The notes beneath the pieces are model-generated. The model was given only the letters and a program-made list of their open reading frames with translations. It was not told the DNA's origin and did not search any database. This document shows, in pieces, positions 1 through 8,305 of a stretch of DNA of 29,988 nucleotides. How positions within the stretch are numbered: position 1 is the first letter of the stretch; every line of letters begins with the position of its first letter. Source of the stretch: JBDNJM01 sp041687755 (lineage in GTDB: Bacteria; Planctomycetota; UBA1135; GCA-002686595); assembly GCA_041687755.1 (NCBI GenBank), contig JBDNJM010000072.1, positions 1-29,988 on the forward strand. Reading direction: 5' to 3'. The position numbers and the translations under genes are program-made.

Positions 1-460
1 CGCCTGTCTCGAGCGCGAAGCCGACCACGAGGCGCTCGCCCTTGCGCTTGGCGATCGTGGCGAGCAGGTCGGGGTTCTTGACCAGCTCGATGGACGCCGT
101 GTCCGTACCGTCGTCCTTCTTGCGCCACTTGCCGGCCAGGCGGCGCTTGGGGCGCCAGTCGGCGACCGCGGCGGACATGATCAGGACGTCGGCGGCCTCG
201 AAGTGCTCGCGCATCGCGGCCAGCATGTCGCGCGCGCTCATGACGTCGACGCGGGTGACGCCGGCGGGCGTAGGCTGGTGGACGGGGCCGGCGATCAGGA
301 TGACTTCGTCGCCGCGCGCGGCGGCGGCGGCAGCGATCTGGAAGCCCATCTTGCCGCTCGACTCGTTGCTGAGGTAGCGGACCGGGTCGATGTACTCGCG
401 CGTCGGGCCGGCGGTGATCACGACTCGGCGGGGCGCGGGTCCCTTCGACTTGGCTGCCAT
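1..460 (-). CDS. coaB: second copy of CoaB (phosphopantothenate-cysteine ligase), 3' end outside window
   Basis: CoaB joins cysteine to 4'-phosphopantothenate, using CTP in most bacteria, in coenzyme A synthesis. The visible 153 residues start with MAAKSKG and carry the family signature TAGPTREY..DPVRYLSNESSGKMG (about residues 16-39) and AAVADW (about 97-102). They align without gaps to residues 1-153 of the other coaB at 5472-6143, with about six amino-acid differences (A to S, I to V, Y to H, T to A twice, V to I). Most DNA differences are silent, so the frame looks maintained. Upstream are only a coaC remnant and the SBBP gene at 643-3213, with no terminator seen between, so it is probably read through from that pair. 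Whether the full-length gene is intact cannot be seen. Confidence 0.85.
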   Translation of the reverse strand, partial: MAAKSKGPAPRRVVITAGPTREYIDPVRYLSNESSGKMGFQIAAAAAARGDEVILIAGPVHQPTPAGVTRVDVMSARDMLAAMREHFEAADVLIMSAAVADWRPKRRLAGKWRKKDDGTDTASIELVKNPDLLATIAKRKGERLVVGFALETG

Positions 461-462
461 GC

Positions 463-613
463 TCAGCTGCCTGCGAGGGCGCGTTCGACGGCCGCGACGA
501 TGTCGAGGGGCTCGGCGAGGCGGCCGCTGCCCGCGTCGCCGCAAGCCATGTGGCCGACGCCCGGGTCGACGAGTTGCCAGCCGTCGTCGAGGCAGCGCTT
601 CAGGTTCCGTTGC
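463..613 (-). pseudogene. coaC remnant, last 49 codons only
   Basis: This stretch corresponds to the end of CoaC (phosphopantothenoylcysteine decarboxylase), residues about 134-182 of the intact copy at 6146-6694. It keeps the substrate-binding, active-cysteine segment GHMACGDAG.GRLAEP and the normal stop codon. It lacks the flavin-binding N-terminal part, the active-site histidine region and the PAMNPTM motif. Similarity to the intact gene stops abruptly at about position 613, where the sequence becomes the tail of the neighbouring SBBP locus. No start codon would give a functional product, so it is a by-product of the duplication that also carried coaB. Confidence 0.85.
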
Positions 614-642
614 CCTCGCGGAATCTGAGATCTACCTTAGAG

Positions 643-3213
643 CTAGGGTTGCACTTCCACACCGATCGCATCGCTCGCCGACAGCGCCCCCACGCCGCCG
701 CACGTTCCCGGATCGACCCAGGCGAACTGAAAGTAGGCCTTCAATCCCGCCGGGATACCTGTGAGCGGCAGGTCGACCGCCGCCCATCCCAAACCGTCCG
801 CCTGGGCCGGCGATAGGACCAACGTTCCGAGGTCGAGGTGGATGGCCAGCCCGCCAATGTCGATCGGGAGCGGGGCCGACGCTTGGGACCGCGCCAGCAC
901 TCCCGGCGCGTGGCGCGGGGCACCGATGCACGACAGGCCGAACTCCGAGGCTCCCGCGCTCGCCAGGGAGCGGACACCAATGCGCACCTCGCCGTTGCAG
1001 GCGTCCGTGCTCTCGCCGAACCGCTCGAAACCGTCAGGCCGTATGTCGAATTCCCCGAACCAGGTCTCCCAGCGCCCGGCAGGACCCTTGTTCGGGTCGA
1101 CGACTCCCGGCGTGATCGGCAGGCCTGCGTCGAGCGTCTGCCCGGTGAGCGCGAAGCGCTCGGGTCCGACCCGATCTCCGGCCACGACGATCGTGTCGAG
1201 CTGGTTCGGCCCCGTCTCGGACCCTCCGAATCCGTAGGACCAGATCCACCGCTCGCCCAGCGGGTCCAGCTTCGAGATCGACACGAGCCCGGGTGGACCG
1301 AAGGGCTCACCGGGCGTCAGAAAGGGGAAGAACGCCCCGGGGAACGAGCGGCCCAGCAGGATCAGCCCCCCGTCGGCATCCATCGCCGAGTCCTCGTAGC
1401 CGTGAACGGAGGCCCAGATCGCCCTGCGCAGCTCGTTCGTCTCTTGGTCGAATAGAAGCAGCAGTCGTGGCCCGGCGGCAGGATGGAGCTCCTCGACCGA
1501 CACCGTTGGCGGGAACACCACGTCCTGCTCGATGGCGGTGGCAACCGCCCAGTAGGCGGTTTCGCCCACGATCTCAATCCCGTCCACAGCGCCCTGACGC
1601 GTGTTGCTCACGTAGGTTCCGTACACGATCTCGTCCCAGTCGGAGTTCAAGCGAACCAGGAAGCCATTCTGGTCGGTGTTCAGCTGGTTCGGAACGATGA
1701 CCGGCTGGAACGCGTCGGGCGTGACTGGGAAGTCGGTGGAGTCCGTCAGCCCCCCGATCAGCAGCTCCCCTGCGCTGAGGATCTTTGCATCCAGCGGCTG
1801 ATCTCCGCCACTGCCTCCGAGCAACACCGAGCGAAGCAATCCGGATCCGTCCGAATCGAGTTCAACCACGAAGGCGGCATCCGAGAAAGGAGTCGAGCCC
1901 TGACTCGAATCGAGGTTGGTAGCAACTGGAAAATCTGTTGCGCCGCTCGTCCCGTAGACCACGGCAGTGCCGGTGTCCGTGGAAATGACACCGGTCAAGT
2001 TGTCGGACTCCGATGAGCCCAGGAGAGCTGCGTATTCCGCTGCAGTACCGTCTGGAGTCAGTCGGAGGACCGCGATGGACCTGGATTGAAGAACGAAAGG
2101 TGTGACGTAGGCACCCGGAGTGGCCGAGAAAGTAAACCCACTGGTTGAGAATGCGACGGTGACCCTGTCGTCGAAGACGTCCACCTTGGGTAACCCCTCG
2201 TTGGTCGTTGTGCTGACACCCCCGACCACCGTGGACCAGACAGGGACCGTACCGGAGTTACCGACTCTCGTGACGTAGACGTCGGTCGCCTGCCCTTCGG
2301 GCGTGATACCGAAGACCCCAGGAGTGATCGGAAATGTCGGGGAGATGGTCGTTCCCGTAAGGGTGACCAGGCCCGAGGGCTCCACGCTCAGGTCTTGCGC
2401 GAACTCGTCCAGGTTACCGCCCAGGAATGAGAGGAACTCGATCGAGGGATCGATGGTCAAGGCGGAAGAGGCGTTCGATCGCATCACGTCCAGCCCCCAA
2501 ACCCCCTCTTCGAGAGCCACCCAGGATGCGGGGCACTCCGAACGACCGCCGGCATGACCCTCGAACGCTACCGGCCTAGTGAGGAGCCACTGCCCCTCGC
2601 CCTGCTCGACCGTCAGTCTCCCCTCGGTGATGCTCGACGATCGGGCTCCTGTCACCTCCAACCGTATGGCGCTCGCATCGCCCCCGGGGGCGACCTCGAA
2701 GTCGAAGCGTGGACGGCCTTCATTGTCCGCCATGAGGATCCAGTCCACACCAGGGAGGATGTCGCCAAAACGCACGCGGTGGTAGGCGGGTACCCGCGAG
2801 GCCTCCTTGTCCCCGATGAAGTTCCAGTACCCCGGGGACAGGAACTCCCCAGCGGGATGGACGCCCGAGGTCGCTCCATCCAGACGAAGCCGAAGGATGT
2901 GCAATTCTCCGGCTGGCGGGACCGTGCCTCCCGCCGGGGGCGCGGCCGCCGGTCCGTGTGAGAAGTCTTTAGAAACAGATGCGGCGGGTGTAATGCCCTG
3001 GGCATACGCCTGGAACCAAACGGCGTCCCTCTCCACGCGGACGTCCACCGACCCGATCCGCCCGAGGAACAGCACGCTCTCGGGCCACTGCCCGCGATTC
3101 TCGACGAAGACGTCGTCTCGCACGGCCCGGGAGGGAAGCGCTCCGACGGACTCCTCGGGTACACCGAGGCCAGCTTGGAGGAGAACTGATGCTGCTGCGG
3201 CTAAGAGAGCCAT
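643..3213 (-). CDS. secreted SBBP-repeat beta-propeller protein (pair 1)
   Basis: 856 residues. A short hydrophobic N-terminus (MALLAAAASVLLQAGLG), without basic residues, may be a weak signal peptide. Residues about 36-230 form the N-terminal domain typical of SBBP proteins (ENRGQWPESVLFLG at about 38-51; I recall it as DUF7948). The middle has recurring SBBP motifs such as SPTFPITPGVF, STDFPVTPDAFQP and AGLPITPGVVDP, alternating with LGG.. or FGGSE turns, which indicate beta-propeller blades. The last 120 residues form a beta-rich domain with FGLSC.GAP, shared with the protein at 10336-12879. The ATG overlaps the TAA of the FG-GAP gene upstream by one base (TAATG), which suggests translational coupling. 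The partner gene is frameshifted, so coupling may be impaired. A surface or cell-envelope role is inferred; the substrate is unknown. Confidence 0.85.
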   Translation of the reverse strand: MALLAAAASVLLQAGLGVPEESVGALPSRAVRDDVFVENRGQWPESVLFLGRIGSVDVRVERDAVWFQAYAQGITPAASVSKDFSHGPAAAPPAGGTVPPAGELHILRLRLDGATSGVHPAGEFLSPGYWNFIGDKEASRVPAYHRVRFGDILPGVDWILMADNEGRPRFDFEVAPGGDASAIRLEVTGARSSSITEGRLTVEQGEGQWLLTRPVAFEGHAGGRSECPASWVALEEGVWGLDVMRSNASSALTIDPSIEFLSFLGGNLDEFAQDLSVEPSGLVTLTGTTISPTFPITPGVFGITPEGQATDVYVTRVGNSGTVPVWSTVVGGVSTTTNEGLPKVDVFDDRVTVAFSTSGFTFSATPGAYVTPFVLQSRSIAVLRLTPDGTAAEYAALLGSSESDNLTGVISTDTGTAVVYGTSGATDFPVATNLDSSQGSTPFSDAAFVVELDSDGSGLLRSVLLGGSGGDQPLDAKILSAGELLIGGLTDSTDFPVTPDAFQPVIVPNQLNTDQNGFLVRLNSDWDEIVYGTYVSNTRQGAVDGIEIVGETAYWAVATAIEQDVVFPPTVSVEELHPAAGPRLLLLFDQETNELRRAIWASVHGYEDSAMDADGGLILLGRSFPGAFFPFLTPGEPFGPPGLVSISKLDPLGERWIWSYGFGGSETGPNQLDTIVVAGDRVGPERFALTGQTLDAGLPITPGVVDPNKGPAGRWETWFGEFDIRPDGFERFGESTDACNGEVRIGVRSLASAGASEFGLSCIGAPRHAPGVLARSQASAPLPIDIGGLAIHLDLGTLVLSPAQADGLGWAAVDLPLTGIPAGLKAYFQFAWVDPGTCGGVGALSASDAIGVEVQP

Positions 3214-4894
3214 TACTGCCCTGCCCCCTGTTCCCAGCTGAACAGGTAGCCGCGGCCCATCTCATCCTTCTTGGGCAGACACCCGAGGCAGGCAGGGCAG
3301 TCCGCCCCGATCAGGGCATCGGTCTCGATCTCGAACGGCCACGCCAGGGCGCTTCCGATCACCTCATCGCCGCCTCCACCGATCACATTTCCAATGAAGG
3401 CGCAGGAGAAGCCGAGGCGATCCCTTCTTTCCTCAGCCCGCAGCCGACCCAGGACGCGACAGTTGCCGATGCCGCACAGCGGGACCGCGGACAGGACCAG
3501 AAGGCGCCCCCCCTGAATCGGCCGATTGCCGTCGCATGCACAAGGTCCGGCGGATGCCATGCGCGTGTAGAGTCTCGAGCCGATGGCAAAGTCCGCGATG
3601 CTGTCCGCATTGAAGTCCCCACCACTCGCCACCGAAGTTCCAAATTCCGCCCCGGCCTGGCTTCCGGTTCCGATCCAGTCCGGTGTCGGCGTCGCGGCCA
3701 CGGCGCCAGCCCAGGTGTAGAGGTGCGCGATGCCGACGTCTTCCCAGATATCCGTCGTCGCCGGATCCATCAAGATGTCGTACTCCGGGGCGGTCACGGC
3801 GAATCCGTAGGGAAGTGAGTGGAGATCTGTCGCGACACGACTCACGGCCCAACCGAACCGGCCTCTCAAACCGTCCGCCTCAAGTTGAACTACGTCGGCT
3901 TGAGCCGGGCCGGTGATCCTAGCGACCTGGCTGGCCCCACTTGTTGAGCTGTAGCTCCACAGCTCGACGTACCCATCTCCTCCATCCATGTTGTCGTCAG
4001 TGTCGACGCTTTTCTCGTGAATTGTTCCCCATCCCCAATCCGACCGGAACTGGGGGGCTCCGATGACAAGCTCATCTCCCCCAAGCTCAGCACCACTCAT
4101 TTGATCTCCGATCCCGTCGAGGCTGGCACCGAACCGATCCCTTTCCGCCCGGCCGGGCTCACAATCTCGATTGCTCTACCGGCCGCCTTCAACTCTGCGA
4201 TACTCACTCGCTTGTTGCTCGGGAAGGTCGGGTCGGCCAACTGCGCCCGGATCCCCTCACCCCAGATGACGTACACCTTTCCCGGTCGATCGTCATCGTT
4301 GGGCCAGATGCTGTCCGTACTCGTCGCGGCAGTCGCATTAGGGTCGTAGTCGTTCTGCCAGGCGTACTGTGGAGCACCCACGACCAAGTCGTCGATTCCG
4401 TCCCCGTCGAAGTCCGTCCGCCGAGCGATCGAAAACCCGAAGTAGTCCCCGGCCGCCTCACCCTCGATAATCAGGTCGCAAAAGCCGGGGTCGGGACCCG
4501 AAATCGTCGGCGCATCCGAGTCCTTCACCAGGTATGCGGAGGTTGAGGGCTGCGGATCACCGACTTCCCGTCCAAGGTAGAGGTAGACCGAGCCAGCCTG
4601 ATACAGCGTGCTCCCATCGGCGGCCGTGACGTCGTACCACGGTGCTCCGGCCGCCAGGTCGTCGTAGAACTGCTCCTCGGGCCCGACCAGCTCGTCGATG
4701 TCGCCTACGAAGCGAACGCACCAGCCGAACCGGTCGGCGAGCATCCAGCGATCCGACTCCCCGGCACCCAGCGGCACCGAAGAAACCTGCGTTCCGCGCA
4801 GCACCAGGTTGGGATACTGGACGGGTTGCGGCGAGGGCGGAGAGCCTGGTGCGCCGGGCTCGCATGTCACCGTTCCGTCGACCGTACTGGTACC

Positions 4895-4916
4895 GCGAAG
4901 GAACAGCGAAGGAACA
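4895..4916. repeat. 11-bp tandem duplication causing a frameshift
   Basis: GCGAAGGAACA occurs twice back to back (4895-4905 and 4906-4916), followed by the first four bases again. Deleting one unit fuses the upstream FG-GAP frame (..GVSLFLR) to the downstream frame (GTSTVDGTVTCEPG), which matches the layout of the intact paralogue. It looks like a replication-slippage event inside the coding region. Confidence 0.9.
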
Positions 4917-5164
4917 GCGAGACGCCGTTGGCCGACTCGTCGCTGCGATTCGGTTGACCCTCGATATCCACCTTGGTCCCGCCGCCCATGACGACGTCAG
5001 GCATGCCGTCCCCGTTCCAGTCGCCTCCGGCGTCCATAGAAAGGCCTGAATGATCCCTCGGGCAGACGCCCTGGTAGATGACCGGCACTTCACAACCCCA
5101 GGCGTCTGCGGGACCGTAGTTCGGTGCGGGCACGGGTTCAGCGAGCGGCTGGCCCAGGAGTTGC

Positions 5165-5173
5165 GGGGGGGGG
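5165..5173 (-). repeat. C9 homopolymer in the signal-peptide region of the pair 1 FG-GAP gene
   Basis: Nine C on the coding strand encode part of SPPPQ just after the hydrophobic N-terminus (MSPILAALALSLQ). At nine C the frame is open from ATG 5214. The pair 2 paralogue has ten C at the same kind of position, where the frame is not continuous. Confidence 0.85.
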
Positions 5174-5471
5174 CTCTGAAGGCTGAGGGCGAGGGCGGCG
5201 AGGATAGGGCTCATGGAGGCTGAGGAGGACGAAGAGTTGAGCGAGAACGAGATGCGCCGAACAAGTGCGCACGATTGAAGACTAGCACGCCCCCCAGCAC
5301 AGGTGAGTCCGAACCGAGAGTGCCCCCACAGCCCCATACAAACGCCCTGGGGAGTGCCCTCCTTACGCCCTGTGGGCGGTGCATGCGCAGAACCTGACCC
5401 CTCAACCGTGACCGGCTCAGGGGAGGTCCCGGGTCGGCCTTCGCGCTTGGGCTCGGGCAGAGCCGGGAGTT

Positions 5472-6143
5472 TCAGCCCGGAGCGGGCAGGCGGGCGGGCC
5501 GCTCCAACTCCACCAGCCGCTTCGCAATCGCCGCTTTCGTGCGCTGCTCGAGGAGCTGCTCCGACCCGTCGCTGCCGATGATCGTCAGCGTGCTCTTGTC
5601 CGCGCCCAAGGCGCTCGCGTCGTTCAGGCAGATGTAGTCCGCGTTCTTGCGGCGCAGCTTGCCGAGCGCGCGGCGCTTGCCGTCGCCTGTCTCCAGCGCG
5701 AATCCGACGATCAGGCGCTCGCCCTTGCGCTTGGCGATCGTGGCGAGGAGATCGGGGTTCTTGACCAGCTCGATCGCGGCCGTGTCCGTGCCGTCGTCCT
5801 TCTTGCGCCACTTGCCGGCCAGGCGGCGCTTGGGGCGCCAGTCGGCGACGGCGGCGGACATGATCAGGACGTCGGTGGCCTCGAAGTACTCGCGCATCGC
5901 GGCCAGCATGTCGCGCGCGCTCATGACGTCGACGCGGGTGACGCCGGCGGGCGTGGGCTGGTGGACGGGGCCGGCGATCAGGATGACCTCGTCGCCGCGC
6001 GCGGCTGCGGCGGTGGCGATCTGGAAGCCCATCTTGCCGCTCGACTCGTTGCTGAGGTAGCGGACCGGGTCGACGTACTCGCGCGTCGGGCCGGCGGTGA
6101 TCACGACGCGACGCGGGGCCGGGCCCTTCGACTTGGCTGCCAT
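5472..6143 (-). CDS. coaB: CoaB, phosphopantothenate-cysteine ligase
   Basis: 223 residues, a stand-alone CoaB rather than the usual CoaBC fusion. It joins cysteine to 4'-phosphopantothenate with a nucleotide as energy source, in the cytoplasm. Visible motifs are TAGPTREYVDPVRYLSNE (16-33) with SSGKMG, AAVADW (97-102), the basic loop KWRKK (111-115), VKNPD (127-131) and GFALETGDG. It starts two bases after the coaC stop, so the two are surely co-expressed and supply the two consecutive steps of CoA synthesis. A near-identical second copy begins at 460. It is followed by 257 bp without a gene before the FG-GAP pseudogene starts at 5214. Confidence 0.95.
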   Translation of the reverse strand: MAAKSKGPAPRRVVITAGPTREYVDPVRYLSNESSGKMGFQIATAAAARGDEVILIAGPVHQPTPAGVTRVDVMSARDMLAAMREYFEATDVLIMSAAVADWRPKRRLAGKWRKKDDGTDTAAIELVKNPDLLATIAKRKGERLIVGFALETGDGKRRALGKLRRKNADYICLNDASALGADKSTLTIIGSDGSEQLLEQRTKAAIAKRLVELERPARLPAPG

Positions 6144-6296
6144 GGTCAGCTGCCCGCGAGCGTGCGTTCGACGGCCGCGACGATGTCGAGGGGTTCGGCG
6201 AGGCGGCCGGCGCCCGCGTCGCCGCAGGCCATGTGGCCGACTGTCGGGTCGACGAGTTGCCAGCCGTCGTCGAGGCAGCGCTTGAGGTTCCGCTGC
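5684..6296. repeat. right copy of the coaC-coaB duplication
   Basis: Counterpart of 1-613, gap-free with about 94% identity. It covers coaB codons 1-153 and the last 49 codons of coaC. Beyond 6296 this copy continues into intact coaC, whereas the left copy changes to unrelated sequence, which marks the breakpoint. Confidence 0.93.
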
Positions 6297-6694
6297 ACGG
6301 CCGGGTTGGCGAGCATGGTCGGGTTCATGGCGGGCGCAAGCAGGCGCGGAATGTCCTGGGGCACGACCAGCACGGCCGTGGAGATCAGGTCGCTCGCGAT
6401 GCCGTTCGCGATGCGGCCGATCAGGTCGGCTGAGGCCGGCGCCAGCAGGACGAGCTCCGCCCACTGGCCAAGGTCCACGTGGTCCATCGCGGTGCGGCGC
6501 TGTGCAGAGTCGAACTCGTCGCTGCTGGCCGGCTCGCCCGTCAGGGCCTCGAAGTGCTGGGGCGCGATCAGCTTCGCCGCGTTGGGCGTGAGGATCGTGC
6601 GCACGCGGTGGCCCTTTTGGGTCAGCTTGCTGGCCAGGTCGCAGGCCTTGTGCAATGCCGCGGAGGCCGCGCAGCCGAGCAGGACGTTCGTCAT
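6146..6694 (-). CDS. coaC: CoaC, phosphopantothenoylcysteine decarboxylase
   Basis: 182 residues, a member of the FMN-dependent HFCD flavoprotein family. It decarboxylates 4'-phosphopantothenoylcysteine to 4'-phosphopantetheine. Evidence: N-terminal flavin-binding stretch (MTNVLLGCAASAALHK), active-site histidine in DHVDLG (H72), PAMNPTM (121-127) and the cysteine-containing GHMACGDAGAGRLAEP (C157). The start ATG overlaps the gmk stop by four bases (ATGA), and coaB follows after two bases. Length fits a monofunctional CoaC; in many bacteria the two domains are fused in one Dfp/CoaBC protein. Confidence 0.95.
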   Translation of the reverse strand: MTNVLLGCAASAALHKACDLASKLTQKGHRVRTILTPNAAKLIAPQHFEALTGEPASSDEFDSAQRRTAMDHVDLGQWAELVLLAPASADLIGRIANGIASDLISTAVLVVPQDIPRLLAPAMNPTMLANPAVQRNLKRCLDDGWQLVDPTVGHMACGDAGAGRLAEPLDIVAAVERTLAGS

Positions 6695-7356
6695 TGGTCC
6701 GACTCGGAAGAACGGGGCAGGGCCGCGCCGGGCCCGTCGGGCTGGTCGAGGCCGCTGATGGCGAGCACCTCGGTCAGGGCCCGCTCGAAGTCGTCGTTGA
6801 CGACGACGTGGTCGTACTCGTGCTTTTCGACGCGCTCGCCCTCGGCGCGCGCCATGCGGCGCTCGATCACCTCCGGGCTGTCGGTGCCGCGCGATTCGAG
6901 CCGGCGGCGCAGCAGGCCGAGGTCCGGCACATCGATGAACAGGTAGGTGCCCTCGACGCCCAGCTTCTTGAGCTGCAGGGCGCCCTGCACGTCGATCTCG
7001 ATCAGGTAGACCTTGCCGTCCCGGATGGCGTCGTTCATCGGGGCGCGCAGGGTGCCGTACAGGTTGCCGTGGACTGAGGCGTGCTCGACGAACGCGCCCT
7101 CCTGGATCCACTGGCTGAACTGCTGCGGCTGCACGAAGTGGTAGTGCACACCGTTCACTTCGCCGGTGCGCGGCTCACGGGTCGTCGCGGAGATCGAGAA
7201 CTGGACTCTGGCGTCCTCGAGCAGCCGCCGGCAGATCGAGCTCTTGCCCGAGCCCGAGGGCCCGGAAATGACCAGCACGTGGCCCTGCAGGGCAGGGTCG
7301 TGGGAGCTAGCGGGGGTCGAGTCGGCCATCGATCGCGGTAGTTCGGGCTGCGCCAT
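6691..7356 (-). CDS. gmk: guanylate kinase
   Basis: 221 residues. It phosphorylates GMP to GDP with ATP in the cytoplasm. The P-loop GPSGSGKSS lies at 32-40, followed by the GMP-binding segment SATTREPRTGEVNGVHYHF and EIDVQGALQL, then the lid and adenine region (RRRLESRGTDSPEVIERRM). There is an extra N-terminal stretch of about 25 residues before the core, so an internal ATG (MADSTPASS) is a possible alternative start. It begins 5 bp after the yicC stop and overlaps coaC. The gene for the omega subunit of RNA polymerase, often between gmk and coaBC, is absent here. Confidence 0.96.
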   Translation of the reverse strand: MAQPELPRSMADSTPASSHDPALQGHVLVISGPSGSGKSSICRRLLEDARVQFSISATTREPRTGEVNGVHYHFVQPQQFSQWIQEGAFVEHASVHGNLYGTLRAPMNDAIRDGKVYLIEIDVQGALQLKKLGVEGTYLFIDVPDLGLLRRRLESRGTDSPEVIERRMARAEGERVEKHEYDHVVVNDDFERALTEVLAISGLDQPDGPGAALPRSSESDQ

Positions 7357-7361
7357 GGGCC

Positions 7362-8243
7362 CTATTCGACGTTCTGAACCTGCTCACGCAAGCGTTCCAC
7401 GTGAGTCTTCGCCTCGACCACCCAATGGGCGACCGTGGCGTCGGAGCACTTCGAGCCGACGGTGTTGACCTCGCGCAGCAGCTCCTGGACCAGGAAGTCG
7501 AGCTGGCGGCCGGTGGGCTCGGAGGCGCACAGCATCCGCTGCAGCTCCACTTGGTGGGCCTCCAGGCGGCTCAGCTCCTCGGACAGGTCGCCCTTGTCCG
7601 CGATCAGCGCCAGTTCGCGGGCCAGGTCGCCCGGCTCGACGCGCGAGTCCGGGCCCGCGAGCTCGGCGACCCGCTCGCGCAGCTTGGCGAAGTGCTCGGT
7701 CACCAGGTCCGGCGCCCGCTCGGCCACCCGCGCGCGCACGGCCGCGAGGGCCTCGGCGTGGACGACCAGGTCCCGCGCCAGGGCCTCGCCCTCGCGCTCG
7801 CGCATGGCGACCAGCCCGTCCAGGGCCTCGCCCACGGCCCGGCGCAGCAGGTTAGCCGCCGGCCCGATCTCGACCGGTGCCGCCTGGCTGGTGAACAGCG
7901 CCTGCACGCGCAGCCAGTCCGTCAGACCCAGCTCCTTCACGTCGTAGCCCAGCTCGGCCGCGAGCAGCTCGACGTGCGCGCGCACCTGCGCGATGCGCCC
8001 CGCGTCGAACTGCATCTCCACCTCACCCGCGCCCAGCTCTAGTTTTGCCGTCAGGTTCACCGACCCGCGCGACAGCCGCTTCTTTACGACCGCCTCCAGC
8101 TCGCCCTCGAGCTCGCCCAACTCCTGGGGCAGCCGCAGCTTCGCCTGCAGGTAACGGTGGTTGACGCTGCGCACCTCGACGGTGACGCGACACCCGTCGG
8201 CCTCGGCGGCCGCGCTCCCGAACCCGGTCATCGACTTCAGCAT
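7362..8243 (-). CDS. yicC: YicC/YloC-family endoribonuclease
   Basis: 293 residues beginning MLKSMTGFG, the characteristic start of the family (usual length about 290). It has EVRSVNHRYLQAKLRLP near the N-terminus and the conserved C-terminal end GRQLDFLVQELLREVNTVGSKCSD, ending HVERLREQVQNVE. Family members have been shown to be endoribonucleases acting on RNA in the cytoplasm. An open frame extends further upstream, but the MLKSMTGF start is the conserved one. It sits directly before gmk, its most frequent neighbour in many genomes. Confidence 0.93.
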   Translation of the reverse strand: MLKSMTGFGSAAAEADGCRVTVEVRSVNHRYLQAKLRLPQELGELEGELEAVVKKRLSRGSVNLTAKLELGAGEVEMQFDAGRIAQVRAHVELLAAELGYDVKELGLTDWLRVQALFTSQAAPVEIGPAANLLRRAVGEALDGLVAMREREGEALARDLVVHAEALAAVRARVAERAPDLVTEHFAKLRERVAELAGPDSRVEPGDLARELALIADKGDLSEELSRLEAHQVELQRMLCASEPTGRQLDFLVQELLREVNTVGSKCSDATVAHWVVEAKTHVERLREQVQNVE

Positions 8244-8305
8244 GTGCGGATCCGGACAGGTTCTGTAGCGCCAGGGCCCGCCGTGCGGACTCGGCGCCTG
8301 GAGGT

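Larger units (their letters stand above)
1..613. repeat. left copy of the coaC-coaB duplication
   Basis: Aligns base for base, without gaps, to 5684-6296 (constant offset 5683). By hand there are 39 mismatches in 613 positions, about 94% identity. Homology ends sharply at 613/6296 on one side. On the other side it runs off the window, so the repeat is longer than what is visible. Confidence 0.93.
3213..5214 (-). pseudogene. FG-GAP (integrin-alpha-like) beta-propeller gene broken by two frameshifts (pair 1)
   Basis: Three reading-frame segments together match the intact FG-GAP protein at 12945-14849 from end to end. The first starts at 5214 (MSPILAALALSLQ, a short signal-like segment), carries DHSGLSMDAGGDWNGDG and stops at 4867. 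The second (through about 4145) carries DRFGWCVRFVGD and DFDGDGIDDLVVGAPQYA. The third, to 3213, carries DRFGASLDGIGD, ELVIGAPQFRSD, GGDFNADSIADFAIG and RRDRLGFS. The first break is caused by a tandem 11-bp duplication at 4895-4916; removing one copy joins the frames. The second is a single-base shift near 4136-4147. FG-GAP blades bind calcium through DxDxDG loops and form a seven-bladed propeller. No Shine-Dalgarno sequence precedes the ATG. It is most likely a pseudogene, unless the shifts are sequence errors. Confidence 0.8.

Noticed and set aside
1..613. Duplicated coaB as an assembly artefact
   Set aside because: The copies differ at about 6% of positions and their flanks differ, which would not result from collapsed or repeated reads of one locus.
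4867..4916. Programmed ribosomal frameshift in the FG-GAP gene
   Set aside because: The break coincides with an exact 11-bp duplication, which explains it fully; there is no slippery heptamer or downstream structure to suggest programming.
4867..5811. Long frame across coaB into the FG-GAP gene
   Set aside because: Only the part after ATG 5214 belongs to the FG-GAP protein. The upstream part is out of frame with coaB, which ends at 5472.
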